NCBI RefSeq assembly: GCF_018390555.1
Contig: NZ_JAHBGB010000023.1
Coordinates: 124,001-188,000 of the forward strand
DNA: 64,000 nt
From: Ancylobacter oerskovii
Lineage (GTDB): Bacteria; Pseudomonadota; Alphaproteobacteria; Rhizobiales; Xanthobacteraceae
Reading direction: 5' to 3'
A program made the translations under genes and the position numbers. How positions within the stretch are numbered: the first letter of the stretch is position 1; each line of letters begins with the position of its first letter. Positions 8,491 to 16,997 of this stretch are shown piece after piece. The notes beneath the pieces were generated by a model. It did not search any database. It saw only the letters and a program-made list of their open reading frames with translations, and had not been told where the DNA came from.

Positions 8491-9492
8491 ATGGCGCGAC
8501 ACAGCTTCTTCTGCATAGACGGCCACACCTGCGGCAACCCGGTACGACTGGTGGCCGGCGGCGGGCCGAACCTCGTCGGCGCCAGCATGATCGAGAAGCG
8601 GGCGCATTTCCTCGCCGAATATGACTGGATCCGCAAGGGCCTGATGTTCGAGCCGCGCGGCCACGACATGATGTCCGGCTCGATCCTCTATCCGCCGACG
8701 CGGCCGGATTGCGACGTCGCCATCCTGTTCATCGAGACCTCCGGCTGCCTCGCCATGTGCGGCCACGGCACCATCGGCACGGTGACCATGGCGATCGAGC
8801 ACGGCCTCGTCACCCCGAAGACGCCCGGCGTGCTGCGCCTCGACACCCCGGCCGGCCTCGTCGTCGCCGAATACCGGCAGGAGGGGCAATATGTCGAGGA
8901 GGTCCGCCTCACCAACGTGCCCGGCTTCCTGCATTCGACGGGCCTCACCGCCGAATGCCCCGGCCTCGGCGAGATCACCGTCGACGTCGCTTATGGCGGC
9001 AATTTCTACGCCATCGTCGAGCCGCAGGCGGGCTATCGCGACATGGCGGACTTCACCGCCGGCGACCTCGTGCGCATGAGCCCCGGCCTGCGCGCCGCGC
9101 TCAACGCCAAATACGAGTTCGTGCACCCGGAAAAGCCGGAGATCCGCGGCCTCTCCCACATCTTGTGGACCGGCGCCGCGCGGGATCCCGAAGCGCATGC
9201 CCGCAACGCGGTGTTCTATGGCGACAAGGCCATCGACCGCTCGCCCTGCGGCACCGGCACCTCGGCGCGCATGGCCCAGCTCGCCGGCAAGGGGCAACTA
9301 AAGGTCGGCGACGATTTCGTGCATGAGAGCATCATCGGCTCGCTGTTCAAGGGCCGGGTCGAGGCGCGGGCCCAGGTCGGCAATTATGACGGCATCGTGC
9401 CCTCCATCGGCGGCTGGGCGCGGATGACCGGTTACAACACGATCTTCATCGACGACCGCGACCCCTTCGCGCACGGCTTCGTCGTCACCTGA
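8491..9492 (+). CDS. 4-hydroxyproline 2-epimerase
   Basis: 333 residues, the usual length. Proline racemase-fold enzyme that interconverts trans-4-hydroxy-L-proline and cis-4-hydroxy-D-proline by a two-base mechanism. Both catalytic cysteines are present: Cys90 in MCGHGTIG and Cys253 in [11 protein letters not shown]. Two cysteines mark racemases or epimerases, not dehydratases. It lies 19 bases after the FAD dehydrogenase gene and 19 bases before the dehydratase paralogue, so all are one operon. Substrate is assigned as hydroxyproline because of the deaminase and dehydrogenase genes beside it; proline racemase activity cannot be excluded from sequence alone. Confidence 0.9.
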   Translation: MARHSFFCIDGHTCGNPVRLVAGGGPNLVGASMIEKRAHFLAEYDWIRKGLMFEPRGHDMMSGSILYPPTRPDCDVAILFIETSGCLAMCGHGTIGTVTMAIEHGLVTPKTPGVLRLDTPAGLVVAEYRQEGQYVEEVRLTNVPGFLHSTGLTAECPGLGEITVDVAYGGNFYAIVEPQAGYRDMADFTAGDLVRMSPGLRAALNAKYEFVHPEKPEIRGLSHILWTGAARDPEAHARNAVFYGDKAIDRSPCGTGTSARMAQLAGKGQLKVGDDFVHESIIGSLFKGRVEARAQVGNYDGIVPSIGGWARMTGYNTIFIDDRDPFAHGFVVT

Positions 9493-9511
9493 TCGCTCCG
9501 GGGAGCTTCCG

Positions 9512-10549
9512 ATGCGTTCGAGCCGGATCGTGCACATCGTCGGCTGCCATGCCGAGGGGGAGGTTGGCGACGTCATCGTCGGCGGCGTCGCCCCGCCGCC
9601 CGGCGAGACGCTGTGGGCGCAATCGCGCTTCATCGCGTCCGACAACGCCCTGCGCAACTTCGTGCTGCAGGAGCCCCGAGGAGGGGTGTTCCGCCATGTG
9701 AACCTGCTGGTGCCGCCCAAGGATCCGCGCGCCGTGGCCGGCTTCATCATCATGGAGCCGGAAGACACCCCGCCAATGTCCGGTTCCAATGCGATCTGCG
9801 TCGCGACGGTGCTGGTCGATACCGGCATCGTGCCGATCACCGGCGACGAGACCCGCATGGTGCTGGAGGCGCCGGGCGGGCTGATCGAGGCCACCGCTTT
9901 TTGCCGGGACGGCAAGGCGCGGAAGATCAAGGTGGTGAACCACCCTTCCTTCGCCGACCGGCTCGGCGCGAGCCTCGAGGTGGAAGGCCTCGGCACCCTC
10001 ACGGTCGACACCGCCTATGGCGGCGACAGCTTCGTGATCGTCGACGCCCATGCGCTGGGCTTCTCGATCCGCCCGGACGAAGCCCGGGAGCTTGCCGAGA
10101 CCGGCATGAGGATCGTGAAGGCGGCCAATGCGCAGCTCGGCTTCCGCCACCCGGAAAATACCGGGTGGGACCATATTTCCTTCTGCCAGTTCGCCGCGCC
10201 GCTGACCTATGAGAACGGCGTCGCCTGCGGTGCCAGCGCGGTGGCGATCCGGCCCGGCAAGATCGACCGCTCGCCGACCGGTACCGGCTGCTCGGCCCGG
10301 CTTGCGGTGCTGCACGCGAGGGGCGTGCTGAAGCTCGGCGACCCGTTCATCGGCCGCTCCATCATCAATTCCCGCTTCGACTGCCGCATCGAGGAGGAGA
10401 CGAGGGTGGGAGGCCGCCCGGCGATCCGGCCCTCGATCATGGGGCGTGGCTTCGTCACCCATACCGCCCAGCTGATGCTGGACCCGGACGATCCCTGGCC
10501 GACCGGCTATCGCCTCACCGACACCTGGCCGCTCTGGCGGCAGGAATAG
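9512..10549 (+). CDS. trans-3-hydroxy-L-proline dehydratase
   Basis: 345 residues, paralogue of the preceding epimerase in the proline racemase superfamily. The first catalytic position is Ser90 (MSGSNAIC) and the second is Thr256 ([11 protein letters not shown]) instead of cysteines. This Ser/Thr pair is the known signature of trans-3-hydroxy-L-proline dehydratases, which remove water to give 1-pyrroline-2-carboxylate (a second enzyme then reduces this to L-proline). It is the last gene of the operon. No pyrroline-2-carboxylate reductase (ornithine cyclodeaminase-like or DpkA-like) is visible nearby. Confidence 0.88.
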   Translation: MRSSRIVHIVGCHAEGEVGDVIVGGVAPPPGETLWAQSRFIASDNALRNFVLQEPRGGVFRHVNLLVPPKDPRAVAGFIIMEPEDTPPMSGSNAICVATVLVDTGIVPITGDETRMVLEAPGGLIEATAFCRDGKARKIKVVNHPSFADRLGASLEVEGLGTLTVDTAYGGDSFVIVDAHALGFSIRPDEARELAETGMRIVKAANAQLGFRHPENTGWDHISFCQFAAPLTYENGVACGASAVAIRPGKIDRSPTGTGCSARLAVLHARGVLKLGDPFIGRSIINSRFDCRIEEETRVGGRPAIRPSIMGRGFVTHTAQLMLDPDDPWPTGYRLTDTWPLWRQE

Positions 10550-10626
10550 CGGCGCATCGGCGCCGCCTCCGGGGATTGCATGCGGGCGGGTGCGTGCGGC
10601 GACCCTCGCCCAAGCTGCGCGCCGGT

Positions 10627-13443
10627 TCAGAAGTCCCTGAGCAGCCTTTCGAGATAGTCGAGCTCCAGCTGCGGGCGCTGCGGATCGCCGAAGCGGCGGC
10701 GCAGCTCCTCGAGCACCCGGCGAGCCCGCTGCACATCCATCTGGTCCGGCACCTTCACGGTGGTGTCGTCGCCATAGTCGCGCGAGCGCAGCGGCCGGCC
10801 GAGCGGGTCGGTGCGTTCCGCCTGCTGGCCGGAGGGCGAACCGGGGCCGCCATCGGGTCCCTGTTGCTGCTGCATGGCCTCGGCCATCTGCTGGGCGCCG
10901 CGGCGCAGCGATTGCAGCGCCTCGTTCTGGGCGTCCACCGCGCCGGTGCCGTCGCCATTGCCGAGGGCCTGCTCGGCCTCGCGCATCGCCTGCTCGGCCT
11001 CGGCGAGGCCGCCTTCGCCGGGCATGCCCTGCCCTTGCTGGCCCTGCCCCTGCTGGCCTTGTTGCTGACCCTGCTCGCCCTCGCCCTGCTGGCCCTGTTG
11101 GCCTTGCTGACCCTGCTGCCCGCGATTGCGCATCGCCTGCTGCATCTTCTCGCGCAGCTGCCGAAGCTGGTCGCGCAGCTGCTGCTGGTTCTGCTGCAGC
11201 TGGCTGAAATCCTCGCCGCCTTCGCCCTGCTGTCCCTGCTGTCCCTGCTGTCCCTGTTGCCCCTGCTGGCCTTGCTGCCCGTTCTGGCCCTGGCGGAAGG
11301 TCTGGTCGCGCAGGCGCTGCTGGCGGCGGATCATGTCGCCGAGCTGGTCCATGGCCTGCGACATCTGGTTCTGGCCCGGCCGGCGCTGCTGCTGGCGGCC
11401 GGCCTGCAGGCCATTGAGCATGTTCTGCAATTCGCTCAGCATCTGCCGCGCGGCATCGCGGGCGCCGTTGCGCGCCATGTTCTCGATGTCGTCGAGCATC
11501 TTCTGCAGGTCCTGCGGGCGGACCGTGCGGACATTGGGATCGGGCGGAGCGTCCGCCATGTCGCCATTGCGCTGCGCCTCCTGGGCGAGCGCCTTCATGA
11601 AGTCCTCCATCGCCTTGCGCAGTTCCTGCGCCAGCTTCTGGATCTCCTGGTCGCTGGCGCCGTTCTCCAGCGCGTCCTGCAGCGCCTGCTGGGCGTCACG
11701 CAGCTTCTTCTCGACGTCCGACATGTCGCCGTCCTCGATGCGGACCGCGACTTCCCAGAGATAATCGACCACGCCGCGCAGCTCGTCGTCGTTGCGCGCG
11801 GCCTCCAGCCGCCAATAGGCGGTGCGCAGGCCGAGATAATGCGCGGGATCGGGGGTGAAGCGCTCCGGGGCGATCGCCAGCGCCTCCAGCGCCGCGGCGA
11901 CGCGCGGGCGCTGATTGGCGTCGAAGGCGAGCACCCGCCGCTCCTCCACCAGCGCCCGGGCCAGCGGATTGTTGAAGGCGCGCGCCGGAAGGGTGAGGGT
12001 CTTGGGCGCGGTGGAGCCGAGATTGCCGGCATCGTCCTTGGCGACGAGCGTGAGCGTCACCCGTGTGCCGGCCCACGGGCTTTCGGTCAGGTCCTTGGTG
12101 GTCTGGCCGGTGCCGGATTTCGGCCGGCCGCCGGGCAGCGGCAGCGGGAAGTTCGGCGCCTCCACCAGCGGGTGCGGGGCCGGCTTCGCGGGCGCGTTCT
12201 TCAGCGCGAAGAGCGGCGCCGGCGGCGGCACGGCGGCAAAGCGGGCCTCGGCGCCGGTGACGCCGTAGTCGTCCTCCACCTTGTAGGCGAGCACGAGGCC
12301 GGTGCGGCCGGAGGCGCCCGGCTCCTTGGCGAAGGCGATGGTGGGCGGCTTGTCCGGCACCACGGTGAATTGCCAGGTCAGGCTGCGCCCGTCCGGCCCG
12401 GCGATGCGGGCGGACCCGTCCCCGGCGATGACGAAGCGCTGCTCGCCGGCCTCGGGGCGCTTGGCCTCGGGGAGCTTGGCCTCAGGGAGCTTGGCCTCAG
12501 GGCGCTTGGCTTGGGCATCCCCGGCGCCGGCTTCCTGCCGGTGGCCGGCATTGTCCTTTCCGGCCGCGGCGTCCGCTTCCCCTTCCTTCGGCGGCGGCGG
12601 GGCGATGCCGCCGGCGAGGGAGAGAGGGGAGCCGGAAAGGCCGGTCACCCGCACCACCAGTTCGCTGCCGGCCGGCACGCTCATCGCGGCGGCGGCATGG
12701 GCCGGGGTGTCGACCGTCGCGGCGGCGGCGCTGTCGCGGGCCTCCTCCGAGCGCAGGCCGGGCAGGATCACCGGCGGCCGGCCGGTATAGGCCGGCGGGT
12801 TCACCCAGGCATCGATGCGATAGGGGCTGGGCTGGATCGCCGCCGCCCAGTCGAAGGCGGCGCCGAGGCGCCGCATATGGTCGCCGGTGGCGATGAAGAA
12901 GCTGGCGATGACGCCGAGCAGCACCAGCGCGCGGAAGGCGCGCGGGTCGCGGGCGGCGAGGCGGGGCGACGGCAGGCCGGCCTTCAGGGCGCCGAGCTGG
13001 CCGGCGACGCGGCCGAGATGCGCGCGCCACAGCGCCGCCGCCACCGGGTCGTCGGGACGGGTGGCGAGATGGTCCGCCAGGGCGGTTGCCGGCCGGTGCG
13101 CCATGCCGCTGGTGCGGTCGAGCCGTGCCAGCGCCTCGTCCTCCGAGGGCCGGCGGATCCGCAGGGCGGGCAGCAGCGCCGCGGCGAGGAGCAGCGCGAA
13201 CAGCAGCAGCCCGGCAATGCGGCCCCAGCCGGGCAGCACCAGCCACAGGCCGAGCCAGGACGCGACGAGGAAGAGACCGAGGACGCCGAGCACGGTGGCG
13301 AGCGCCGGCCAGATGCGTTCCCACATCAGCGCCGCGCCGGCACGACGCAAGGCGGTCGCCAGACGCGTTTCCGCGCGTTCCACCATCGCGGCACGGCCGG
13401 TCCGGCCGGTGGGTTGCGAATGATCTTCCGGTGTCGCCGTCAC
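10627..13443 (-). CDS. TIGR02302/DUF4175 membrane protein with Gln-rich tail
   Basis: About 938 residues from a GTG at 13443 that has GGAGG some 9 nt upstream. The N-terminal part has two or three membrane helices (around WPALATVLGVLGLFLVASWLG and GLLLFALLLAAALLPAL, then FRALVLLGVIASFFIATGD), followed by a large periplasmic-looking region with PVILPGL and immunoglobulin-like stretches, and a long helical segment. The last 250 residues are dominated by Gln/Gly repeats (GQQ units). This architecture is typical of the alphaproteobacterial TIGR02302 family, found next to lysA; its function is unknown. Two alternative GTG starts lie seven and eight codons upstream but place the SD inside the gene. 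Confidence 0.85.
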   Translation of the reverse strand: MTATPEDHSQPTGRTGRAAMVERAETRLATALRRAGAALMWERIWPALATVLGVLGLFLVASWLGLWLVLPGWGRIAGLLLFALLLAAALLPALRIRRPSEDEALARLDRTSGMAHRPATALADHLATRPDDPVAAALWRAHLGRVAGQLGALKAGLPSPRLAARDPRAFRALVLLGVIASFFIATGDHMRRLGAAFDWAAAIQPSPYRIDAWVNPPAYTGRPPVILPGLRSEEARDSAAAATVDTPAHAAAAMSVPAGSELVVRVTGLSGSPLSLAGGIAPPPPKEGEADAAAGKDNAGHRQEAGAGDAQAKRPEAKLPEAKLPEAKRPEAGEQRFVIAGDGSARIAGPDGRSLTWQFTVVPDKPPTIAFAKEPGASGRTGLVLAYKVEDDYGVTGAEARFAAVPPPAPLFALKNAPAKPAPHPLVEAPNFPLPLPGGRPKSGTGQTTKDLTESPWAGTRVTLTLVAKDDAGNLGSTAPKTLTLPARAFNNPLARALVEERRVLAFDANQRPRVAAALEALAIAPERFTPDPAHYLGLRTAYWRLEAARNDDELRGVVDYLWEVAVRIEDGDMSDVEKKLRDAQQALQDALENGASDQEIQKLAQELRKAMEDFMKALAQEAQRNGDMADAPPDPNVRTVRPQDLQKMLDDIENMARNGARDAARQMLSELQNMLNGLQAGRQQQRRPGQNQMSQAMDQLGDMIRRQQRLRDQTFRQGQNGQQGQQGQQGQQGQQGQQGEGGEDFSQLQQNQQQLRDQLRQLREKMQQAMRNRGQQGQQGQQGQQGEGEQGQQQGQQGQGQQGQGMPGEGGLAEAEQAMREAEQALGNGDGTGAVDAQNEALQSLRRGAQQMAEAMQQQQGPDGGPGSPSGQQAERTDPLGRPLRSRDYGDDTTVKVPDQMDVQRARRVLEELRRRFGDPQRPQLELDYLERLLRDF
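11022..11290. repeat. 9-nt tandem repeats encoding GQQ units
   Basis: Two blocks (about 11022-11125 and 11225-11290) of imperfect 9-nt repeats (CCCTGCTGG, CCCTGCTGT and variants on the plus strand) encode Gly-Gln-Gln runs in the TIGR02302 protein. In-frame repeat number is likely to vary between strains by slippage without breaking the frame. Confidence 0.75.
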
Positions 13444-13664
13444 GCGCTCAAGCCTCCGACACACCAGCCCCGTCGGCGAAATATCTCGGTCGTCGTCGTC
13501 GTCCCGCCAATCCCCAAGGTCACCTTAGCAGCTATGAGCCCGGGCGCTACCCCCGCTGCAAAAACGGGCATGCCCATGCGTTCATCGCTGCGTGATCGGC
13601 GCGATCGGGCCATGTGGCCGGGGAATACGGCCGGGGGAATGTGGCGGAAGGAGGCGGCGGCCGC

Positions 13665-14933
13665 TCAGCCGAGCCAGCCGGGCACCTTGTCGAGCGCGAT
13701 GATCGCCTCGGCGTCGAGGCGCGGCCGCACCACCGCATGATCGGCCCCGCGCACCAGCACCTCGGGCACCAGCGGGCGGGTATTGTAGGTGTTGGCCTGC
13801 ACCGCGCCATAGGCGCCGGCGGTCATCACCGCGATGAGATCGCCGGCCTTCAGCCCCGGCAGATGTCGTCCCAAGGCCAGGAAATCGCCGGATTCGCACA
13901 CCGGCCCCACCACGTCGGCGGTCATGCCGGCGGCACCGGCGGCCGCGTCCCGCACGGGCAGGATTTCGTGATGCGCGTCGTAGAGCGTCGGGCGGATCAG
14001 GTCGTTCATCGCCGCATCGACGATGACGAAGGTCTTGCCCTCGCCTTCCTTCACATAGAGCACGCGCGCCAGCAGCACCCCGGCATTGGCGACGATCAGC
14101 CGCCCCACCTCGAAGACGAGGCCGAGGCCGAGATTGTGGGTGTGCCGCTTGATCAGCGCCGCATAGGCGGACGGCAGCGGCGGATCCGGCTCGCCGGCGA
14201 CATAGGGCACGCCGAGCCCGCCGCCGAGGTCGAGATGGGTCAGCGGGAAGCCTTCGGCCAGCAGGTCGCGCGCCAGCTCGGCCAGCACGGCGGCGGCATT
14301 GTCGAAGGGCTCGAGATCGGTGATCTGGCTGCCGATATGCATGTCGACGCCGGTGACGCGGATTCCCGGCAGCGCGGCGGCGTGGCGGTAGACGTCGCGG
14401 GCGCGCGACACCGGGATGCCGAACTTGTTCTCCGACTTGCCGGTGGAGATCTTGGCGTGGGTCTTGGCGTCGACGTCCGGGTTGACGCGGATCGACACCG
14501 GGGCGGCCACGCCGTGGCTCACCGCCACCTCGGAGAGGGTGAGCAGCTCCGGCTCGCTCTCCACATTGAAGCACATGATGTCGGCGTCGAGCGCGGCGGC
14601 CATCTCCTCGCGGGTCTTGCCGACGCCGGAGAACACGATCTTGTGCGTGGCGATACCGGCCGCCAGCGCCCGCTTCAGTTCGCCGCCGGAGACGATGTCG
14701 GCGCCGGCGCCGAGCCGGGCGAGGGTGGCGATCACCGCCTGGTTGGAATTGGCCTTCAGCGCGTAGCACACCGTCGCCTTCGTATCGGCGAAGGCCTGGG
14801 CGAAGACGTTGTAGTGCCGCTCCAGCGTCGCGGTCGAATAGACATAGGCCGGGGTTCCGACCTCGCGGGCGATATCGGCGAGGCTGACGTCCTCGGCATG
14901 GAGGACGCCGTCGCGGTAGGTGAAATGGTGCAT
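13665..14933 (-). CDS. lysA: Diaminopimelate decarboxylase
   Basis: 422 residues. Class III PLP enzyme that decarboxylates meso-diaminopimelate to L-lysine, the last step of lysine synthesis. The PLP lysine is in VCYALKANSN (about residue 58), the glycine-rich phosphate site is LDLGGGLGVPY, and the C-terminal active-site CESGDFLALGR and GAYGAVQANTYNTRP are present. It follows the lptM-like lipoprotein gene by 47 bases and is followed by the TIGR02302 gene, an arrangement common in rhizobia. In many relatives argH lies just upstream of this trio; here argH is 46 kb away. Confidence 0.95.
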   Translation of the reverse strand: MHHFTYRDGVLHAEDVSLADIAREVGTPAYVYSTATLERHYNVFAQAFADTKATVCYALKANSNQAVIATLARLGAGADIVSGGELKRALAAGIATHKIVFSGVGKTREEMAAALDADIMCFNVESEPELLTLSEVAVSHGVAAPVSIRVNPDVDAKTHAKISTGKSENKFGIPVSRARDVYRHAAALPGIRVTGVDMHIGSQITDLEPFDNAAAVLAELARDLLAEGFPLTHLDLGGGLGVPYVAGEPDPPLPSAYAALIKRHTHNLGLGLVFEVGRLIVANAGVLLARVLYVKEGEGKTFVIVDAAMNDLIRPTLYDAHHEILPVRDAAAGAAGMTADVVGPVCESGDFLALGRHLPGLKAGDLIAVMTAGAYGAVQANTYNTRPLVPEVLVRGADHAVVRPRLDAEAIIALDKVPGWLG

Positions 14934-14980
14934 GGCGAGCCCGGAGGTTGGTGAAGCCGAAGGTCAGGGAAGGCGGGACG

Positions 14981-15199
14981 TCAGAGCAGCCCGTCGAGGA
15001 TGAAGGGCTTGTCCGGTTTCACCGGGCCGGTGTCCTTCGGCATCTTGCCGTCCGGCCCGGGCGTGCCGAGTGCGGTGCCCGGCGGCGGCTCCAGCGGGCC
15101 CTTCACGCCGCAGCCGGCAAGGGCGAGCGCGCCGCCGAGCGCGAGCATGGCGGGGAGAAGGCGAAGCGCGGCGGCGGGCATACGGTTCGGGCGGGACAC
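14981..15199 (-). CDS. lptM: LptM/YifL-like small lipoprotein
   Basis: 72 residues from a GTG at 15199 with GAGG 7 nt upstream. The lipoprotein signal peptide ends in the lipobox LAGC, followed directly by GVKGPLEPPP, the hallmark of the YifL/LptM family; the rest is a Pro/Gly/Lys-rich tail. In E. coli LptM assists assembly of the LptD outer-membrane LPS translocon. The position directly before lysA is the common arrangement in the group. Because the family is short and divergent, the shared function is an inference. Confidence 0.8.
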   Translation of the reverse strand: MSRPNRMPAAALRLLPAMLALGGALALAGCGVKGPLEPPPGTALGTPGPDGKMPKDTGPVKPDKPFILDGLL

Positions 15200-15294
15200 G
15201 GATAATCCTCGGGCGGGCAGGACAGGCGAGGGCACTATAGCGGCGAATCGGCGAAAGGCGAGCCGGACCTCGCAGCGCGCAGGCCCGCTCCACC

Positions 15295-16113
15295 TCACAC
15301 GTCGAACGTTACCATCACCGGTATGTGGTCGGACGGGCGCTCCCAGCTGCGTGCGTCGCGCAGCACGGTCATGGCCTGCGCGGTCGGCGCCAGGGCCGGA
15401 CTCGCCCACACATGGTCGAGCCGCCGGCCGCGATTGGAGGCGGCCCAGTCGGCGGCGCGGTAGCTCCACCATGTGTAGAGCTTTTCCTGCGGCGGCACGA
15501 AGTTGCGCATCACGTCGACCCAATTGCCGGCCGCCTGCAATTTGCCAAGCCGTTCCACCTCGACGGGCGTGTGGCTGACCACGTCGAGCAGCTGCTTGTG
15601 GCTCCACACATCGGCCTCCAGCGGGGCGATGTTGAGGTCGCCGACCAGCACCGAGCGGGCGTCGGGCGCGGTGGGGTGCAGCGTCTCCCATTGGGTCGCC
15701 TCGTCGAGGAAGGCGAGCTTGTGCTTGAATTTCGGGTTGAGCTCGGGGTCGGGAATGTCGCCGCCGGCCGGAATGTAGAAATTGTGCACCGTCACCGGCG
15801 CGTCGAGCCCGGCTTCCTTGCCCAGCACCACCGAGATGTGGCGGGCATCGCCCATGTCGCAGAAGCCCTGCCGGCTGACGCTCTCGAAGGGGCGCTTCGA
15901 GAGGATGGCGACGCCGTGATAGCCCTTCTGGCCGTGGATCGCCGCGTGCGGATAGCCGAACTTCGCCGCGTCCTTCAGCGGGAAGCGGTCATCCGGCGTC
16001 TTGGTCTCCTGCAGGCAGATGACGTCCGGCTGCAGTTCGGCGGCGAGGCGGGCGACGAGTTCGATGCGCAGCCGCACCGAATTGATGTTCCAGGTGGCGA
16101 TGGAAAGCGGCAC
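15295..16113 (-). CDS. xth: Exodeoxyribonuclease III
   Basis: About 272 residues from GTG 16113 (MPLSIATWNINSVRLR), the usual family start; the frame stays open further upstream to 16191 and no SD decides. EEP-fold Mg-dependent AP endonuclease and 3'-5' exonuclease in base excision repair. Visible motifs: IATWNINSVRLR, the metal-binding Glu in ICLQETKT, NFYIPAGGD, the VLVGDLNIAPLEADVW active-site loop, and the terminal RLDHVWAS ... RPSDHIPVMVTF containing the catalytic His. It follows lolA on the same strand and is probably part of the ftsK-lolA-xth group. Confidence 0.93.
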   Translation of the reverse strand: MPLSIATWNINSVRLRIELVARLAAELQPDVICLQETKTPDDRFPLKDAAKFGYPHAAIHGQKGYHGVAILSKRPFESVSRQGFCDMGDARHISVVLGKEAGLDAPVTVHNFYIPAGGDIPDPELNPKFKHKLAFLDEATQWETLHPTAPDARSVLVGDLNIAPLEADVWSHKQLLDVVSHTPVEVERLGKLQAAGNWVDVMRNFVPPQEKLYTWWSYRAADWAASNRGRRLDHVWASPALAPTAQAMTVLRDARSWERPSDHIPVMVTFDV

Positions 16114-16191
16114 GGGAAAGGGCACCTCGGGATCGGTAAGGTGCGGGACCCTAGAGCAATCCTGCCGGGATTTGAATGCCTTGGGCGGCAC

Positions 16192-16890
16192 TCAATTCCG
16201 GTTGATCACGAACAGCATCGGGTCCGGCCGCTCGGAGGTGTCGAGGTTGGACACCGCCACCGTGGTGTCGAAGCCCTGCGGGTCCGTCACCGTCCACTGC
16301 TTCAGCTGCATGGTCTTGGCGTCGAACATGATCATCAGCCGGTAGGTGCCGACCATGGGCTGCTTCTCCTCCAGCACCACGGTGGCGAAGACGTCGTCCT
16401 GGTAGACGCCGGTGACGTTGGCGTTGCGGGCGAGGTCGAAATTCTCCGACAGCAGGAAGCGCAGCGGCGTCGCCGAGAGCGGGGTGATGTCCTGCGTCTT
16501 CAGCTTCTTGTCGCGCACCGCCACCGAGCGGCCATCGGCCACCAGCTCGACCCGGCTCGGCGGGTCGTATTCGAACAGCACGCGGCCGGGCTTCAGGAGG
16601 TAGAACTGCCCCTGCCGGCGGGTGCCGTCGGGGTCGACCTGCACGAAGTTGCCGGTCATGTTCTTGAAGCTGTTGAAATAGGTATTGATGCGCTGGATGG
16701 TCTGCTGCGCCGCTTTCTGGCCGGTGGCGGCGGCCATCTGCACCACCGGCTTGCCGTCGACCGCCGCCTGCACCGAGGGCGGCAGCGGCACGCCGTTCGC
16801 GGGCTGGGCGAGCGCCGGCGCCGAGATGAAGGCCGGGGCCGCCAGCAGGGCGAAGGCGGCGCAAAGGGTCGTCGGCAGGATCGGGCGCAT
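16192..16890 (-). CDS. lolA: Outer-membrane lipoprotein carrier protein LolA
   Basis: 232 residues. A signal peptide (residues 1-28, ending ALAQPA) is followed by the LolA half-barrel: QRINTYFNSFKNMTGNFVQVDPDG, GQFYLLKPGRVLFEYDPPS and VADGRSVAVRDKKLKTQD are typical. LolA ferries lipoproteins through the periplasm from the LolCDE transporter to the outer membrane. Alphaproteobacterial members are divergent and have a longer N-terminal spacer, as here. It lies 107 bases after ftsK and before xth, the expected order for the group. Confidence 0.9.
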   Translation of the reverse strand: MRPILPTTLCAAFALLAAPAFISAPALAQPANGVPLPPSVQAAVDGKPVVQMAAATGQKAAQQTIQRINTYFNSFKNMTGNFVQVDPDGTRRQGQFYLLKPGRVLFEYDPPSRVELVADGRSVAVRDKKLKTQDITPLSATPLRFLLSENFDLARNANVTGVYQDDVFATVVLEEKQPMVGTYRLMIMFDAKTMQLKQWTVTDPQGFDTTVAVSNLDTSERPDPMLFVINRN

Positions 16891-16997
16891 TGGGCACTCT
16901 CGTCGGCGCGGGCGGCGCGGGGGCGTCGGATCGTCCTGTAGGCGGTAAGCGGTCGCTGTGGCGAGGATAAGGCTGGCACGGGCCGGGCGGCGCTGCG

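Noticed and set aside
11022-11290. Short repeats that look like a CRISPR or minisatellite array
   Set aside because: The units are 9 nt without spacers and are in frame inside the TIGR02302 coding sequence (Gly-Gln-Gln repeats).
10576-13740. 1054-residue plus-strand open frame over the TIGR02302 gene
   Set aside because: Leu/His/Ala-rich low-complexity translation produced by the GC-rich third positions of the real minus-strand gene; no known motifs.
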